Assembly: GCA_963730325.1 (NCBI GenBank)
Contig: CAVSRC010000003.1
Location: 33,198-97,197, forward strand
Origin: CAVSRC01 sp963730325
GTDB lineage: Bacteria; Pseudomonadota; Alphaproteobacteria; Rhizobiales; Kaistiaceae
Direction: 5' to 3'
Length of the DNA stretch: 64,000 nucleotides
The position numbers and the translations under genes were made by a program. A model generated the notes under the pieces. That model searched no databases, was not told the DNA's origin, and saw only the letters and a list, made by a program, of their open reading frames with translations. Below are positions 7,965 to 20,695 of this stretch, piece by piece (position 1 is the stretch's first letter; every line of letters starts with the position of its first letter).

Positions 7965-8399
7965 ATGCATGCAGCTATCAAGGCTCTAGTCGCGGGCGCG
8001 CTTGTCGTGTCCTTCAGCGGTGTACTTCACGCCGATGAATCGACCGCCCCCAAGCCCGCCGATCTCGCCAAGACACAGGCCAAGATGAAGCTCGCCACCG
8101 GCATCATCACGCTCGGCCGCGCCGACAAGGACCCGTTGATGCTGGTCGTCGGTGCCAAGATCCTGCGCAGCATCGGCACCGTGGGCTACGGCGCACACGC
8201 CAGCGACGCCTACAATGTCTCGGCGATCCTCAAGGAAGCCAAGGCGCTCGCCGGCGACAAGCAGTATCTGCTCGACGAGATCGCGGCGGTTCCCATGGAA
8301 CGCGCGGCACACAAGCCGCTTTACTGCAACTGGTACGAAAACTGTAACTTCGACGTGACCGATCCCTACAAGTGCGAATGGGTCAACGTCTGCGATTAG
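7965..8399 (+). CDS. Small exported protein of unknown function
   Basis: The 144-residue product starts at ATG 7965, preceded by AAGAGGTTAGG, a good ribosome site. It has a signal peptide (LVAGALVVSFSGVLHA, cleavage after HA-D). The mature part is Lys/Ala-rich and ends with four cysteines in CNWYENCNF and CEWVNVC, likely two disulfides in the periplasm. I do not recognise the family. The 267 bp upstream are AT-richer than average and probably hold its promoter; a 7-bp inverted repeat CCAAAAT/ATTTTGG lies near 7800-7832. Confidence 0.7.
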   Translation: MHAAIKALVAGALVVSFSGVLHADESTAPKPADLAKTQAKMKLATGIITLGRADKDPLMLVVGAKILRSIGTVGYGAHASDAYNVSAILKEAKALAGDKQYLLDEIAAVPMERAAHKPLYCNWYENCNFDVTDPYKCEWVNVCD

Positions 8400-8453
8400 G
8401 TCTGTATCGGCGGGCCCGGCCATCCGGCCGGCGTCCGTTCCAGCCGCTTCGTT

Positions 8454-9194
8454 TCAGCCGAGCGCGGCGGCAAGCTTGTCAAGGGTGGCCATCGTCGAGA
8501 CATCGGCGATGCCATCCACCAGCGCCGGACGAAAGTGGCGCTGGAAGGCGGTGACGACGGCCGCCGTCTCTTCGTCGAAATCCGATTCCCCGCCAAGGCC
8601 ATAGCCGTAGTCGCGGAATCTCTGCTTGAGGTCGGCGACGTCGGCTCCGCTGTCGCCAAGCTGGAGCAGCGGGCCGGCGACCACAAGCTCCGGCATGACC
8701 CAGTGGCCGATGCCGGCCGCGTTGAGCTCGCCCCAGGGAAACAGCTCGCCGGGATCGTCCTTGCGCATCGGCGCCACGTCGGAATGGGCCAGCACCCGCT
8801 CCGGCGGGATCGCGTGGCGCGAAAGGATGTCGCGGCAGAGCGCGACGACCGCCGCGATCTGGACATGCGGAAAATCGCGATAGCCGAATTCGTGGCCGGG
8901 ATTGGCGATCTCGATGCCGATCGAGCGGGAATTGATGTCGGTCTCGCCCGCCCAGAACGCCGCGCCGGCGTGCCAGGCGCGCTCCGCTTCATCGACCATC
9001 TGGACGATGCGGCCATCCTCGCCGACGAAGTAATGCGCCGAAACGTTCGATTCGGGGTCGGTGAGCCAGGCGAGCGCCCCCGCCTCCGATTCCATGCCGG
9101 TGTAGTGCAGGAGCAGCATATCGACCGGCTTGCCGGTGGCGCGGCCCCCATAATTGGGCGACGGCATCCGGGCATAGGCTGGTTGTGCTGTCAT
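8454..9194 (-). CDS. N-acetylmuramoyl-L-alanine amidase, AmpD/AmiD type, with peptidoglycan-binding domain
   Basis: The 246-residue protein joins an Amidase_2 domain to a C-terminal PG_binding_1 domain (LLQLGDSGADVADLKQRF). Zinc ligands are visible: His in LLLHYTG and the His and Asp in AHSDVAPMRKDDPG. The enzyme cuts the bond between muramic acid and L-Ala in peptidoglycan or in recycled anhydro-muropeptides. I see no clear signal peptide with this start, which favours a cytoplasmic recycling role, though the binding domain is more typical of envelope forms. It lies 19 bp downstream of the TerB-DnaJ gene, probably in one transcript. Confidence 0.9.
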   Translation of the reverse strand: MTAQPAYARMPSPNYGGRATGKPVDMLLLHYTGMESEAGALAWLTDPESNVSAHYFVGEDGRIVQMVDEAERAWHAGAAFWAGETDINSRSIGIEIANPGHEFGYRDFPHVQIAAVVALCRDILSRHAIPPERVLAHSDVAPMRKDDPGELFPWGELNAAGIGHWVMPELVVAGPLLQLGDSGADVADLKQRFRDYGYGLGGESDFDEETAAVVTAFQRHFRPALVDGIADVSTMATLDKLAAALG

Positions 9195-9213
9195 GGCTTA
9201 GCCTCCCATCAGC

Positions 9214-9921
9214 CTAAACAGACACCACGCGGCCCCACTCCTTTTCGATCCGCTCCCAGGCGCGATTGATGGCCGCCAGGCGATCGTTGGCGACGGCGAC
9301 GAACTCCTCCGGCAGGCCGCGCGCGATCGCCTTGTCGGGATGGTTCTCGACCACCAGAGCGCGATAGGCGCGGCGAATCCGGTCGAACGGCCAATCGCGG
9401 CCGACGCCAAGTATCAGGTAGGGGTCGCCCTCCTCCGGCACAACATGACGCGCGGCGATCCGCTCGAAATCGGCGTGCGAGAAGCCGAAGATTGCGGCCA
9501 CCTGTTCCAGATAGGCCATCTCGGCGTCATGCACGGCGCCGTCGGCCTTGGCGATGACGAACAGGCCGTCGAGCACGTCTTCCAGCGGGCAGCAGTCATC
9601 GTCGTAAAGTTCGGCGACGCGCCGGGCATAGGTATCGAAGCCGGCGACGTCCTGGCGGGCGAGATCGAACAGACGTTCGACATTGCGCTCCTCGCCCGGC
9701 GGCACGGCAAAGCCGCGCCGGAAGGCGGCGACCTCGTCGGCGGTGACGATGCCGTCCGCCTTGGCCATCTTGGCCGAAAGCGCAATCAGCGCGACCGAGA
9801 AGGCGACCCGGCGGCGCGCCGCCGGATCGCCGGCGAACAGGCCGCCGGCCCAGCCGAACAGCACGCTGAAGGCGCCGGCCCCGCTCTGTGCCGCCTGCCC
9901 GATCCAGTTCCAAATCGTCAT
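9214..9921 (-). CDS. DjlA-like TerB/J-domain protein
   Basis: The product has a hydrophobic N-terminal stretch (about residues 10-30), a TerB helical domain (LIALSAKMAKADGIVTADEV and a second copy of the AKADG type) and a C-terminal J domain with the DnaK-stimulating HPD in ENHPDKAI. This is the architecture of DjlA, a membrane-anchored DnaK co-chaperone. The ATG at 9921 (MTIWNWIGQ) is preferred over an upstream in-frame start because it matches rhizobial homologues; it gives 235 residues. It forms a pair with the amidase, an arrangement I believe is common in related genomes. Confidence 0.88.
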   Translation of the reverse strand: MTIWNWIGQAAQSGAGAFSVLFGWAGGLFAGDPAARRRVAFSVALIALSAKMAKADGIVTADEVAAFRRGFAVPPGEERNVERLFDLARQDVAGFDTYARRVAELYDDDCCPLEDVLDGLFVIAKADGAVHDAEMAYLEQVAAIFGFSHADFERIAARHVVPEEGDPYLILGVGRDWPFDRIRRAYRALVVENHPDKAIARGLPEEFVAVANDRLAAINRAWERIEKEWGRVVSV

Positions 9922-10031
9922 CGCACCCGCAAGCCTCTTCCATTCCCCGCCACGGCGCAATACGAGAGATGCCTACGGTCTGAACACGCAAGGCGGCAGA
10001 TTCTCCGCCCTCCCCTCCGCGAGGCCTGAGA

Positions 10032-10247
10032 ATGAGCGAAGAGCGCGACAAGTATGGTTTCCCTGTCGAGCCGGCAGAACGCATGCAGCAAGTGATGCTG
10101 GGCCTTCATGACCTCTTGGACGAAGCGGGAATGGCTGACTTCCCAGCTGAACTCATTGCCGAACTGAACAGTGTTCGGCTCAAATTCATGGACGAGTTCG
10201 AGACCCGCTTCCCCGGCTATGGAAAGGGTCGCGCCGTCTGGCGCTGA
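10032..10247 (+). CDS. Small acidic protein of unknown function
   Basis: This 71-residue frame begins MSEERDKYGFPVEP and ends at 10247, 27 bp before a convergent gene. A purine-rich GAGGCCTGAGA precedes the ATG. The composition (balanced charges, Leu/Glu-rich helix) looks like a real protein and no competing frame covers it. No motif is recognised. Confidence 0.5.
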   Translation: MSEERDKYGFPVEPAERMQQVMLGLHDLLDEAGMADFPAELIAELNSVRLKFMDEFETRFPGYGKGRAVWR

Positions 10248-10274
10248 TTGTCCGACGACCTTTCGAAACGGGCC

Positions 10275-10901
10275 CTACGGCTTGGTGACGCGCAGCCCCT
10301 CGAAGGCGAAGGACGCCTGGCCCTGATCGGGCGAAGCGGCGAACAGGCCGATCTCCTGGCCTTTTTCCGGCGGCGAGCCGGAGATCTTCTTGAACTCGGT
10401 GCCGTTGACATAGAAGACCGCGTCGCTGCCGGTCGTGGTCACGCGCAACTCGTTGATAGCGCCGTCGCCCTTGTTGACCGATTCGGCATCGGCCCACTTC
10501 ACCTGCGCCAGCCACTTGCCGCGCTGCCGGCGCCACACCGAGGCGCGGCCGTTGGGGGCGATCTCGAAGACGTAGAAATTGTTGACGTCCTCGTACCAGA
10601 ACATCAGCCCGGCCTTGGCGTCCATCGGCTCGACCGCGGTAAGCGTGGTCACCGACACGCACATGTCGATGTCGTCGTAGAGCCCTGCGGAATTGGCCCG
10701 CCACTCATAGGTGCCCGAGGCCGGCATGAGGACCATGTTGCCGTTCTCGAGCTTGACGGTGGCCGACGGGTCGCCCCAGCTCGGCTTGAACTGGTCGAAT
10801 GAATCCTCGAACTGAACATTAAGGCCGGGACAGACGGCCCATGCCGCTCCGGCCGACAGAACCAGCACGAGTGCGGCCAATAGCGGCCGAATGGCATGCA
10901 T
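10275..10901 (-). CDS. Secreted protein with a concanavalin-like/DUF1080-type fold
   Basis: The 208-residue protein has a signal peptide (LAALVLVLSAGAAWA) and a mature region with patterns typical of beta-jellyroll 3-keto-disaccharide hydrolase or LamG-like domains: FEDSFDQ at the start, AKAGLMFWYEDVNNFYVF in the middle, and INELRVTTTGSDAVFYVNG followed by GLFAASPDQG. Such domains often bind glycans or act on them. The fold assignment is inferred from these patterns and no catalytic residues can be named. It is monocistronic and convergent with the small protein at 10032. Confidence 0.65.
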   Translation of the reverse strand: MHAIRPLLAALVLVLSAGAAWAVCPGLNVQFEDSFDQFKPSWGDPSATVKLENGNMVLMPASGTYEWRANSAGLYDDIDMCVSVTTLTAVEPMDAKAGLMFWYEDVNNFYVFEIAPNGRASVWRRQRGKWLAQVKWADAESVNKGDGAINELRVTTTGSDAVFYVNGTEFKKISGSPPEKGQEIGLFAASPDQGQASFAFEGLRVTKP

Positions 10902-11043
10902 GCGAAGGCTACTCCAAGAACACGTCGCCGCGGCGATGCTACAGCCCGCAGCGCGGCATTCCTAGGGCGACGGCGCCGCGGACCTTGAGGCGGACCGGCC
11001 CGACGTGCCAGTCATGCAGGATGAGCAACCGGAGGCCGGCCGC

Positions 11044-14889
<3,846 letters not shown>

Positions 14890-15018
14890 TCGCGAGCCGC
14901 AAACGTCGGCACATCAACTGGTAGCGGATTCGCTATGCGACACGCTTAACCAATTGCCTACCCTCCGCGCAGAAATGCCGTTCGATTTCCTCGCAATTTC
15001 GCGGAGAAAGCAGCACAA

Positions 15019-15345
15019 ATGCCGATGGGGATGGCGACCGCAGGTACAGGTGTCGTGACGGAACGAGCACCCGATCCGCCGATCGAAAGGATCCGGCTGG
15101 AAACGGCGACGAACCACGAGGCGTTCACGCGCCTGAGGGACGGTTTTGCGCAACACGAGGGTGAATATGCCCTGATGAAGTCGGGCATGGTCGTCGACTT
15201 CTTCACCAACCGGCGATCGGCCCTGCTTGCCGGCCAGGAACGCTTCCTCGACCGTCTCTTCTCGGTCCACCGCGTGCTGCCGCACGACCGCCGTCACAGC
15301 GGCGGCATGGCGCCGGCCGACGAGCGGCGCCAAGGCGCTCTCTAG
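15019..15345 (+). CDS. Small cytoplasmic protein of unknown function
   Basis: The 108-residue product contains HEGEYALMKSGMVVDFF followed by RRSALLAGQERF and LFSVHRV, a pattern seen in small proteins annotated DUF5678-like or hypothetical, where a beta-strand pair is followed by a helix and a final strand. The pattern match is from memory, not a search. Its TAG stop lies in a CTAG palindrome shared with the convergent gene that ends at 15342, so the two genes overlap by three bases. Confidence 0.6.
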   Translation: MPMGMATAGTGVVTERAPDPPIERIRLETATNHEAFTRLRDGFAQHEGEYALMKSGMVVDFFTNRRSALLAGQERFLDRLFSVHRVLPHDRRHSGGMAPADERRQGAL

Positions 15346-15662
15346 CCGGCGACGCGGCCCTCCGGCCGGTACTTGTCCATCACCGCATCGAGCGTCGCGT
15401 TGGTGATGGCGGGGTTCGCCTTCTGCAGGCAGGGCAGCAGGATCGCCTTGTTGGCCCGCTCACGCGCCCCGCTCGCCCGCGTTCCCTTCGGCGCCGGATT
15501 GACGTTCCGGAAGCAGGCGACGAACTGCTCGGGCGTGACCCCGAGGTCGTGGCTGATGGCGTTGACCGGACGGTTGGGATCGTTGCGCAGGACCGGCTGC
15601 GCTTCGGCGCTCACCGCCACGAGCACAATCCCGGTGGCGATCAGTCCCTTGACGATATGCAT
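15342..15662 (-). CDS. Small periplasmic protein of unknown function
   Basis: Starting at ATG 15662 (MHIVKGLIATGIVLVAVSAEA) the 106-residue protein has a clear signal peptide with cleavage after AEA. The mature part contains ISHDLGVTPEQFVACFRNVNP and LLPCLQKANPAITNATLDAVMDKYRP; the two cysteines may pair. Similar small exported proteins occur in Rhizobiales, but I cannot name a function. Confidence 0.65.
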   Translation of the reverse strand: MHIVKGLIATGIVLVAVSAEAQPVLRNDPNRPVNAISHDLGVTPEQFVACFRNVNPAPKGTRASGARERANKAILLPCLQKANPAITNATLDAVMDKYRPEGRVAG

Positions 15663-15748
15663 GATGGGCTCTCCCGCTTCTCTGGCGTGACGATCGGACA
15701 ATGGTGCTGTCACGCGGCGACGCCGGGCGCCCTACGCGGCGACGCGGA

Positions 15749-16771
15749 TCAGCCCGGCCAGCCTTCGATCACCACCTTGCCGATGGTGCGGCCGCTCTCC
15801 ACCGCTTCATGGGCCTCGCGCAGCGTTGCCGCGCTGATCGGTTTGAGCCGACGGGTCATCGTCGTGCGCAATCTGCCGGCGTCCACCAGAGCGGCGACTT
15901 CGCGAAGAATCTCGTGCTGGCGGATCATGGTCGCACCGCCGCGCGGACGCACGAACATCAGCTCGAAATGCAGCGCCGCGGCCTTGGAGAAGAGCTTGCC
16001 GAAATCGGCCGCCTCCATGCCGGCCGGCCCCTCGCCCTCGATCATGCCGATATGCCCCTCGGGCGCGACGATATCGGCGAGCGCCGGAGCGTGAGCCTTG
16101 GTGCCGACGAAGGCGGCGATGACATCGACTGCGGGGAAGCCGAGCGCGGCAAGCTGCGGCTGCAGCGGCTTGCCGTGGTCGATGACATGATGGGCGCCGA
16201 GCGCCTTCACCCAGTCGACCGTCTCGGGCCGCGATGCAGTGGCGATGACGGTCATGCCGGTGAGTGCGCGGGCAAGCTGGATGGCGACCGACCCGACGCC
16301 GCCGGCGCCGCCGACGACAAGCAGCGAGCGGCGGTCGGTCCCCTGCGCCACCCCGATGCGGTCAAAGAGCAGTTCCCAGGCGGTGAGCGCCGTCAGCGGC
16401 AGCGCCGCGGCTTCGGCGAAATCGAGGCTGGCCGGCTTCGGCCCGACGATGCGCGCGTCGACGGCGTGATATTCGGCATCCGAGCCCGGCCGCGCGATGG
16501 AGCCGGCATACCAGACCTCATCGCCCGGCTTGAACAGGCTCACCTCGGCGCCGACTTCCGCCACCGTACCGGCGGCATCGTAGCCGAGCACCTTGACCGC
16601 ACCTTCGGGATCGTTGCGGCGCCGGACCTTGGTGTCGACTGGATTGACCGAGACCGCTTCGACCTTGACCAGCAGGTCGTGCGCCCCGGCTACGGGCCGG
16701 TCGATCTCGACATCGATCAGGGCATCATCGGCAGTAACGGGACGGGCATGGCGATAGGCGACGGCGCGCAT
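15749..16771 (-). CDS. Zinc-type alcohol dehydrogenase-like / NADPH:quinone reductase (MDR family)
   Basis: The 340-residue protein is a medium-chain dehydrogenase/reductase: a GroES-like N-terminal domain (VEAVSVNPVDTKVRRR, VLGYDAAGTV) followed by a Rossmann domain with the nucleotide loop VVGGAGGVGSVAIQLA. The catalytic-zinc cysteines of alcohol dehydrogenases are absent, which places it with the quinone oxidoreductase/ZADH1-like branch using NADPH. The start at 16771 (MRAVAYRHA) matches the family; codons upstream do not. It is followed by the unrelated small exported protein. Confidence 0.88.
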   Translation of the reverse strand: MRAVAYRHARPVTADDALIDVEIDRPVAGAHDLLVKVEAVSVNPVDTKVRRRNDPEGAVKVLGYDAAGTVAEVGAEVSLFKPGDEVWYAGSIARPGSDAEYHAVDARIVGPKPASLDFAEAAALPLTALTAWELLFDRIGVAQGTDRRSLLVVGGAGGVGSVAIQLARALTGMTVIATASRPETVDWVKALGAHHVIDHGKPLQPQLAALGFPAVDVIAAFVGTKAHAPALADIVAPEGHIGMIEGEGPAGMEAADFGKLFSKAAALHFELMFVRPRGGATMIRQHEILREVAALVDAGRLRTTMTRRLKPISAATLREAHEAVESGRTIGKVVIEGWPG

Positions 16772-16851
16772 GAATCTGTTCTCCGGTGGTTGCCGGAGAA
16801 CATAGGGAGCGCCGGCCGCCTTTGGCAGCCCTGCCCGCACACGAAATTGGA

Positions 16852-17709
16852 TCAGTTGCCGGTATAGGCCGGCGCGGTGAGCGCGCTGCTGGCAGGAAAT
16901 TGCCCGATATCCGGCGGCTGGAGGTCCGCCGCATCGCCCTCGGGCACAACCGAGCCGGTGCGCATCCAGTCGATATTGGAGCGGGCGAACAGGCCGCCGC
17001 CATAAGGCCAGCGCTTGGGCGGCTGTACCTGCGGCTTGGGATTGCAGTAGCGCCGCGCGCCGCTCTTGCCGTGATGGGCAAGATCGAGATGGAAGTGGTC
17101 GCCGTGATAGGGCTCGCCCGGCCCCAGCGTCGTCTTGAAGGTGGCGCAGGCGGTCGCCTCGACCTCGCGCAGGAAGCCCTGCTCGTCGCGCGCGCCGCGC
17201 CAGCCGCTCTTGACCGTCACCGCGCGCCCGTTGGCGAGCGTGAAGGACGCGATGTCGATGGCGTTGCCGAAGGCGTGCTCCGAGAGCTGCTTGCCCGGAA
17301 TGCTGTCGATGGTGCGGCAGGAATAGTTGGCAAGCTGCTTGATCTGCACCACCGGCGAACCGAACCAGGCCATCGCCGCCGGCTGCACGGCATTGCGGAA
17401 CCAGTCTTCCAGCATGGTGGTCATCGGGCAGCCGAGCATCGCCGAGGGGCCGACGCGCACCGACCCGTCTTCCAGGGCGGAAACCTTCAGCGGATAGAGG
17501 ATGCCGCAGGCGCCGCGCCCGTCGATCTTGCGCTGGGGCTGAACCCAGGACGAGAACACCACCGGCGGCCGGCTCGCCATGCAGACGCGCTCTTCCCGAT
17601 CGCGCCAGGCGGCACGCTGCTCAAATCCGAAGAAGCCGAACCCGCAGCCGGACAGCGTAATCGCGATACCGACCACGGCGGCCGCCTGATACGCAACACG
17701 ACGAGCCAT
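16852..17709 (-). CDS. Extensin-like C-terminal domain lipoprotein
   Basis: The 285-residue product begins with a lipoprotein signal (VGIAITLSGCGFG, lipobox LSGC). Its C-terminal half is the extensin-like domain widespread in Rhizobiales, with SEHAFGNAIDIASF and GDHFHLDLAHH; the His, Asp and HxH arrangement resembles M15-type zinc peptidases acting on peptidoglycan. Conserved cysteines (CGILYP, SCRTI, YCNPKP) suggest disulfides. The function is unproven. A CtrA-like motif lies 12-40 bp upstream of the start. Confidence 0.85.
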   Translation of the reverse strand: MARRVAYQAAAVVGIAITLSGCGFGFFGFEQRAAWRDREERVCMASRPPVVFSSWVQPQRKIDGRGACGILYPLKVSALEDGSVRVGPSAMLGCPMTTMLEDWFRNAVQPAAMAWFGSPVVQIKQLANYSCRTIDSIPGKQLSEHAFGNAIDIASFTLANGRAVTVKSGWRGARDEQGFLREVEATACATFKTTLGPGEPYHGDHFHLDLAHHGKSGARRYCNPKPQVQPPKRWPYGGGLFARSNIDWMRTGSVVPEGDAADLQPPDIGQFPASSALTAPAYTGN

Positions 17710-17720
17710 GATCGCTCAAA

Positions 17721-17750
17721 TGCGACCGATTTCATTAAGGAAGGGTTGAG
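17721..17750 (-). promoter_or_regulatory. 30-bp conserved motif with CtrA-like box, copy A
   Basis: On the minus strand the sequence contains TCAA-CCCTTCC-TTAA, one mismatch from TTAA-N7-TTAA, just upstream of the extensin-like gene. Almost the same 30 bp recur at 20646-20674 with one base missing and two changed. The similarity is read directly; regulator binding is inferred. Confidence 0.4.
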
Positions 17751-17805
17751 GATTGGCGCGCGGCGGCGCCAGGGCCAACACTGGGCCGAGGCGCCCCGGC
17801 GCTGG

Positions 17806-18972
17806 TCAGATATAGTCCTCGAAGGCGTTCGTCTTGTCGAACGACAGGACGTCCCTGCGCACCACCTCGGGATCGAGGCCGAGCGCCGACGAAACCACCG
17901 AGGCGTAAAGCGCCCGCGCATCGAGCGTCGCTTTGAGGTCGCGGCCCTCGTAGAGGTCACGGCTCTTGAGCCCCGGCCAGTCGGCCAGAACACCGGACTT
18001 CTTCAGGGCCCCGCCGACGACAAAGGCACAGGTGCCCCAGCCATGGTCCGTACCCCAGGAGCCGTTCTCCGCGACGGTCCGGCCGAATTCGGTGACCGTG
18101 ACGACCAACGTCTTCTTCCAGACATCGTCTCCTATGGTGCGGCGGAAGCGGCCGATCGCCTGATCCACGTCGCGCAGCTTGTCGGAGTGCTCCCCCGGCT
18201 GGCTGGCATGCGTATCGAAACCGACGTGATCGAGAACCGCGACGCGCGGCCCGTCGGCCTCCCGCAACTGATGCGCAGCAACCTCGGCAAGACTGCCGAG
18301 GTTGGCGTCCTGCCCCATGCGCAAACGCCCGTTCATGTTTGGCTTGCCTGCCTCTTCCACGAGCTGCCCACCGAACGTCGCAATGTCCGGGTCGGCCGCC
18401 CATAGACGGCCAAGGCCCTTGTAGACGCTGGTCGGTGGATTACTGATCCATGTCGGGTAGCGGCTTTCCGGCGCCTGCTTGCCGCGCAGGATGAGGGGAA
18501 CCGGCAGCGACATGGTCACCGCCGTGTAGCCGGAGGCATCCAGCGCCCGGCCGAGCCAGCCGGTCTTCAGGTCATAGGGCCTGTCCGCCGCGCTCTCCAT
18601 GATGTCCTGGCCCTGGAAATGCGAGCGGCCGGTATAGGGAAACGAGACGCTGTGAACGATCAGCGCCTGGCCGGCGCCGTAGAGGTCGCCAACGGTGCCG
18701 AGGGCCGGGTGGAGCGCGAAGATGCCGTCGAGCTTGCGGGCGCCGTCGGGTATGAGATGGCGCCGCTTGCCCTTCAGGCCGGGATCGCCGATCGGCGGCA
18801 CCGCGAAAAGACCGTCCATGCCGCCACGCAGCAGGATCACCAGAAGGCGGCCATTGCCCGGCTCGGCGGCGAGCGACAGCCCCGGCAGACCGGCGAAGGT
18901 GAGCACCGCCGCCGCTCCACCCAGGAACGACCGCCGGCTGATCAATTCATGGCATTCGCACGAGATCGGCAT
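17806..18972 (-). CDS. DUF1501 family twin-arginine exported protein
   Basis: The 388-residue protein starts MPISCECHELISRRSFLGGA, a twin-arginine signal. The body has the DUF1501 (sulfatase/alkaline-phosphatase-like fold) patterns LLVILLRGGMDGL, HPALGTVGDLYGAGQALIVHSV, SHFQGQDIME and VTVTEFGRTVAENGSWGTDHG. Members are almost always encoded beside a DUF1800 gene, as here (8 bp downstream of it). The pair's biochemical role is unknown. Confidence 0.9.
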   Translation of the reverse strand: MPISCECHELISRRSFLGGAAAVLTFAGLPGLSLAAEPGNGRLLVILLRGGMDGLFAVPPIGDPGLKGKRRHLIPDGARKLDGIFALHPALGTVGDLYGAGQALIVHSVSFPYTGRSHFQGQDIMESAADRPYDLKTGWLGRALDASGYTAVTMSLPVPLILRGKQAPESRYPTWISNPPTSVYKGLGRLWAADPDIATFGGQLVEEAGKPNMNGRLRMGQDANLGSLAEVAAHQLREADGPRVAVLDHVGFDTHASQPGEHSDKLRDVDQAIGRFRRTIGDDVWKKTLVVTVTEFGRTVAENGSWGTDHGWGTCAFVVGGALKKSGVLADWPGLKSRDLYEGRDLKATLDARALYASVVSSALGLDPEVVRRDVLSFDKTNAFEDYI

Positions 18973-18980
18973 GGCGCCCC

Positions 18981-20456
18981 TCACGTCTTCAGGAATTGCG
19001 GGCTGGCGAGCAAAGTGGCGACTGCGATGGCGCGGGATTCCGCCCGCCTGACCAGCGTCACCAGCGGCGAATCCCGCCCCGCCAGTCGGCCGGCGTAGTC
19101 GGCCAGTGCTTCGACCGACAGATTGCCGGACTGTCCGATGCGGTAGCCCTGGCGGACGCGGCGGTCGAGCATCTCCTTGGAGATCCAGTCCGCGGCGATT
19201 GCCGAATAGCCGTTCGGCTGCGGACAGAATTCGAGTGCCTGGCCGATCTCCTTGAAGACCCAGGGGAGCGACTCGCCGCCATGGCCGTCCGGCTCGGCGA
19301 TCGGCACGATTGCGCCGGTCGTCCGGTACGCTTCCAGCAGCCATTGCTCCGGCGTGGTGAACTTCGGGTAACGCGTAGCGTTGGCGATCACCTCGTCGAT
19401 GACGGCCGAATGAATGGCGATCATGTCGCCATCCGACTCGAGGAACACCTTGGCGATGCGTTCGACGCAGTCTGCCGGCGGCTCATCGGCGACGAAGGCC
19501 CGGGCGAGCTTCCACGACAGGAATTTCGCCGTGGCCGGGTGCGCGGCGAGATCGGCGATCAGCTCATGGAGCTGGTTCTCGCCCGCGTGCCTCCCCTTGC
19601 CCTTCGGCTTGTAGGTCTTGCCCATGACCTTGCGCGTGCCGGGCTCGTGCCGATAGGGGTTGAAGCGCGTGCCGTAGGGAACTTTCTCGGGGTGGCCGCC
19701 ATTGGTGATCGCCCCGGCATAGAGCTGCCAGCCGGTGAGCACCAGCGCGGCCTCGACCACGTCCTTTTGGGTATAGCCGGCATCGGGGCTCATGGTGTGC
19801 AGCTCGAGCAGCTCGCGCCCGAGGTTCTCGTTGAGATCCGCCTTGTCCCTTGCCGAATGGGCCGCCCGCGAACGGGGTCCGGTCGAGGTTTCGTTGTTGA
19901 GGTACATCAGCATGCCGGGATTGGCGATCGCATCGAAAAGCAGGTCGGCGAACTTGCCCGTCATGCGCTTGCGGATGTTGCGTCCGTGTGGCCCCCAGAA
20001 GAGCTTGATCTCGGTATCCTGGATGGCGATCACGAAGTGATTGCACCAGAACATCCAGAAACGTTCGAAGGTCGGGCTTGGCCCGTTCACCGCGGTGAGC
20101 GTCTTGGCCAGCATGTCCCGCCAGACCGGAACGCGCATGTAGGGATAGACGATCTCGTCCCAGTTGCGTTTCTGGAACTCGGCGTTACCCATCTTCTTGC
20201 TGGCGGCCTGCAGCTTCTCGAGCTTGGTTTTGTAGACCTCCCACACCTTGCACGCGGCCTCGAAATTCTCGAGTGGGCGCGCATGCTCGGGAAGCCTGTC
20301 GAGCATGCTGGTTCCGTCCGGCCGATAGAAATCCAGCGGTGGAATGGAACGCACCTGCTCCATCGCCCAGTCACGCGGGGCCGACGGAAGTTTTTCGTCC
20401 GGACGAAGACCTAATCCAAGACGGCGCGCCAGAAATAGATCGTTGTCGACCGCCAT
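18981..20456 (-). CDS. DUF1800 family protein
   Basis: This 491-residue protein has DUF1800 landmarks: FWMFWCNHFVIA, a GRELLELHTMSPDAGYTQKDV segment and FLSWKLARAFVADEPP. The start ATG 20456 (MAVDNDLFLARRLG) is preceded by GGGGGGCAGGAA, a strong ribosome site; upstream codons in the frame read like noise. It forms a two-gene operon with the DUF1501 gene. I see no classical signal peptide, so its partner's Tat signal may carry it out of the cytoplasm as a complex; this is an inference. Confidence 0.9.
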   Translation of the reverse strand: MAVDNDLFLARRLGLGLRPDEKLPSAPRDWAMEQVRSIPPLDFYRPDGTSMLDRLPEHARPLENFEAACKVWEVYKTKLEKLQAASKKMGNAEFQKRNWDEIVYPYMRVPVWRDMLAKTLTAVNGPSPTFERFWMFWCNHFVIAIQDTEIKLFWGPHGRNIRKRMTGKFADLLFDAIANPGMLMYLNNETSTGPRSRAAHSARDKADLNENLGRELLELHTMSPDAGYTQKDVVEAALVLTGWQLYAGAITNGGHPEKVPYGTRFNPYRHEPGTRKVMGKTYKPKGKGRHAGENQLHELIADLAAHPATAKFLSWKLARAFVADEPPADCVERIAKVFLESDGDMIAIHSAVIDEVIANATRYPKFTTPEQWLLEAYRTTGAIVPIAEPDGHGGESLPWVFKEIGQALEFCPQPNGYSAIAADWISKEMLDRRVRQGYRIGQSGNLSVEALADYAGRLAGRDSPLVTLVRRAESRAIAVATLLASPQFLKT

Positions 20457-20645
20457 TTCCTGCCCCCCGAGAACTCCCTTCCCAGCAACCAAGGCTACGC
20501 ACAACGGTCTCTCGGCGCAAGAAATACTGACCGCACCCGCATTAAGCTGTGCAAGGCGCCAGTAGAACAATTGTCGCTCAAGGAGAGACAATCAGATGGT
20601 CCGCTCGCCACGGGCAGGCCATGGCGGCGCGCATGCCACCGGCAT

Positions 20646-20674
20646 TGCGACCGATTTCATCAGGAAGGGTTGAG
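20646..20674 (-). promoter_or_regulatory. 29-bp conserved motif, copy B
   Basis: This sequence matches copy A (17721-17750) except for one missing base and two changes that spoil the TTAA half. It lies in the 239-bp gap between fecR and the DUF1800 gene, just after the fecR hairpin. That gap shows no other gene. Confidence 0.35.
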
Positions 20675-20678
20675 CAAC

Positions 20679-20695
20679 GGCTGCGGAGCGCAGCC
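20679..20695 (-). terminator. Hairpin directly after the FecR-domain gene
   Basis: GGCTGCG and CGCAGCC form a perfect 7-bp stem with a 3-base loop, beginning one base after the TGA stop at 20696. There is no T-tract, so termination is only probable. Confidence 0.4.
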
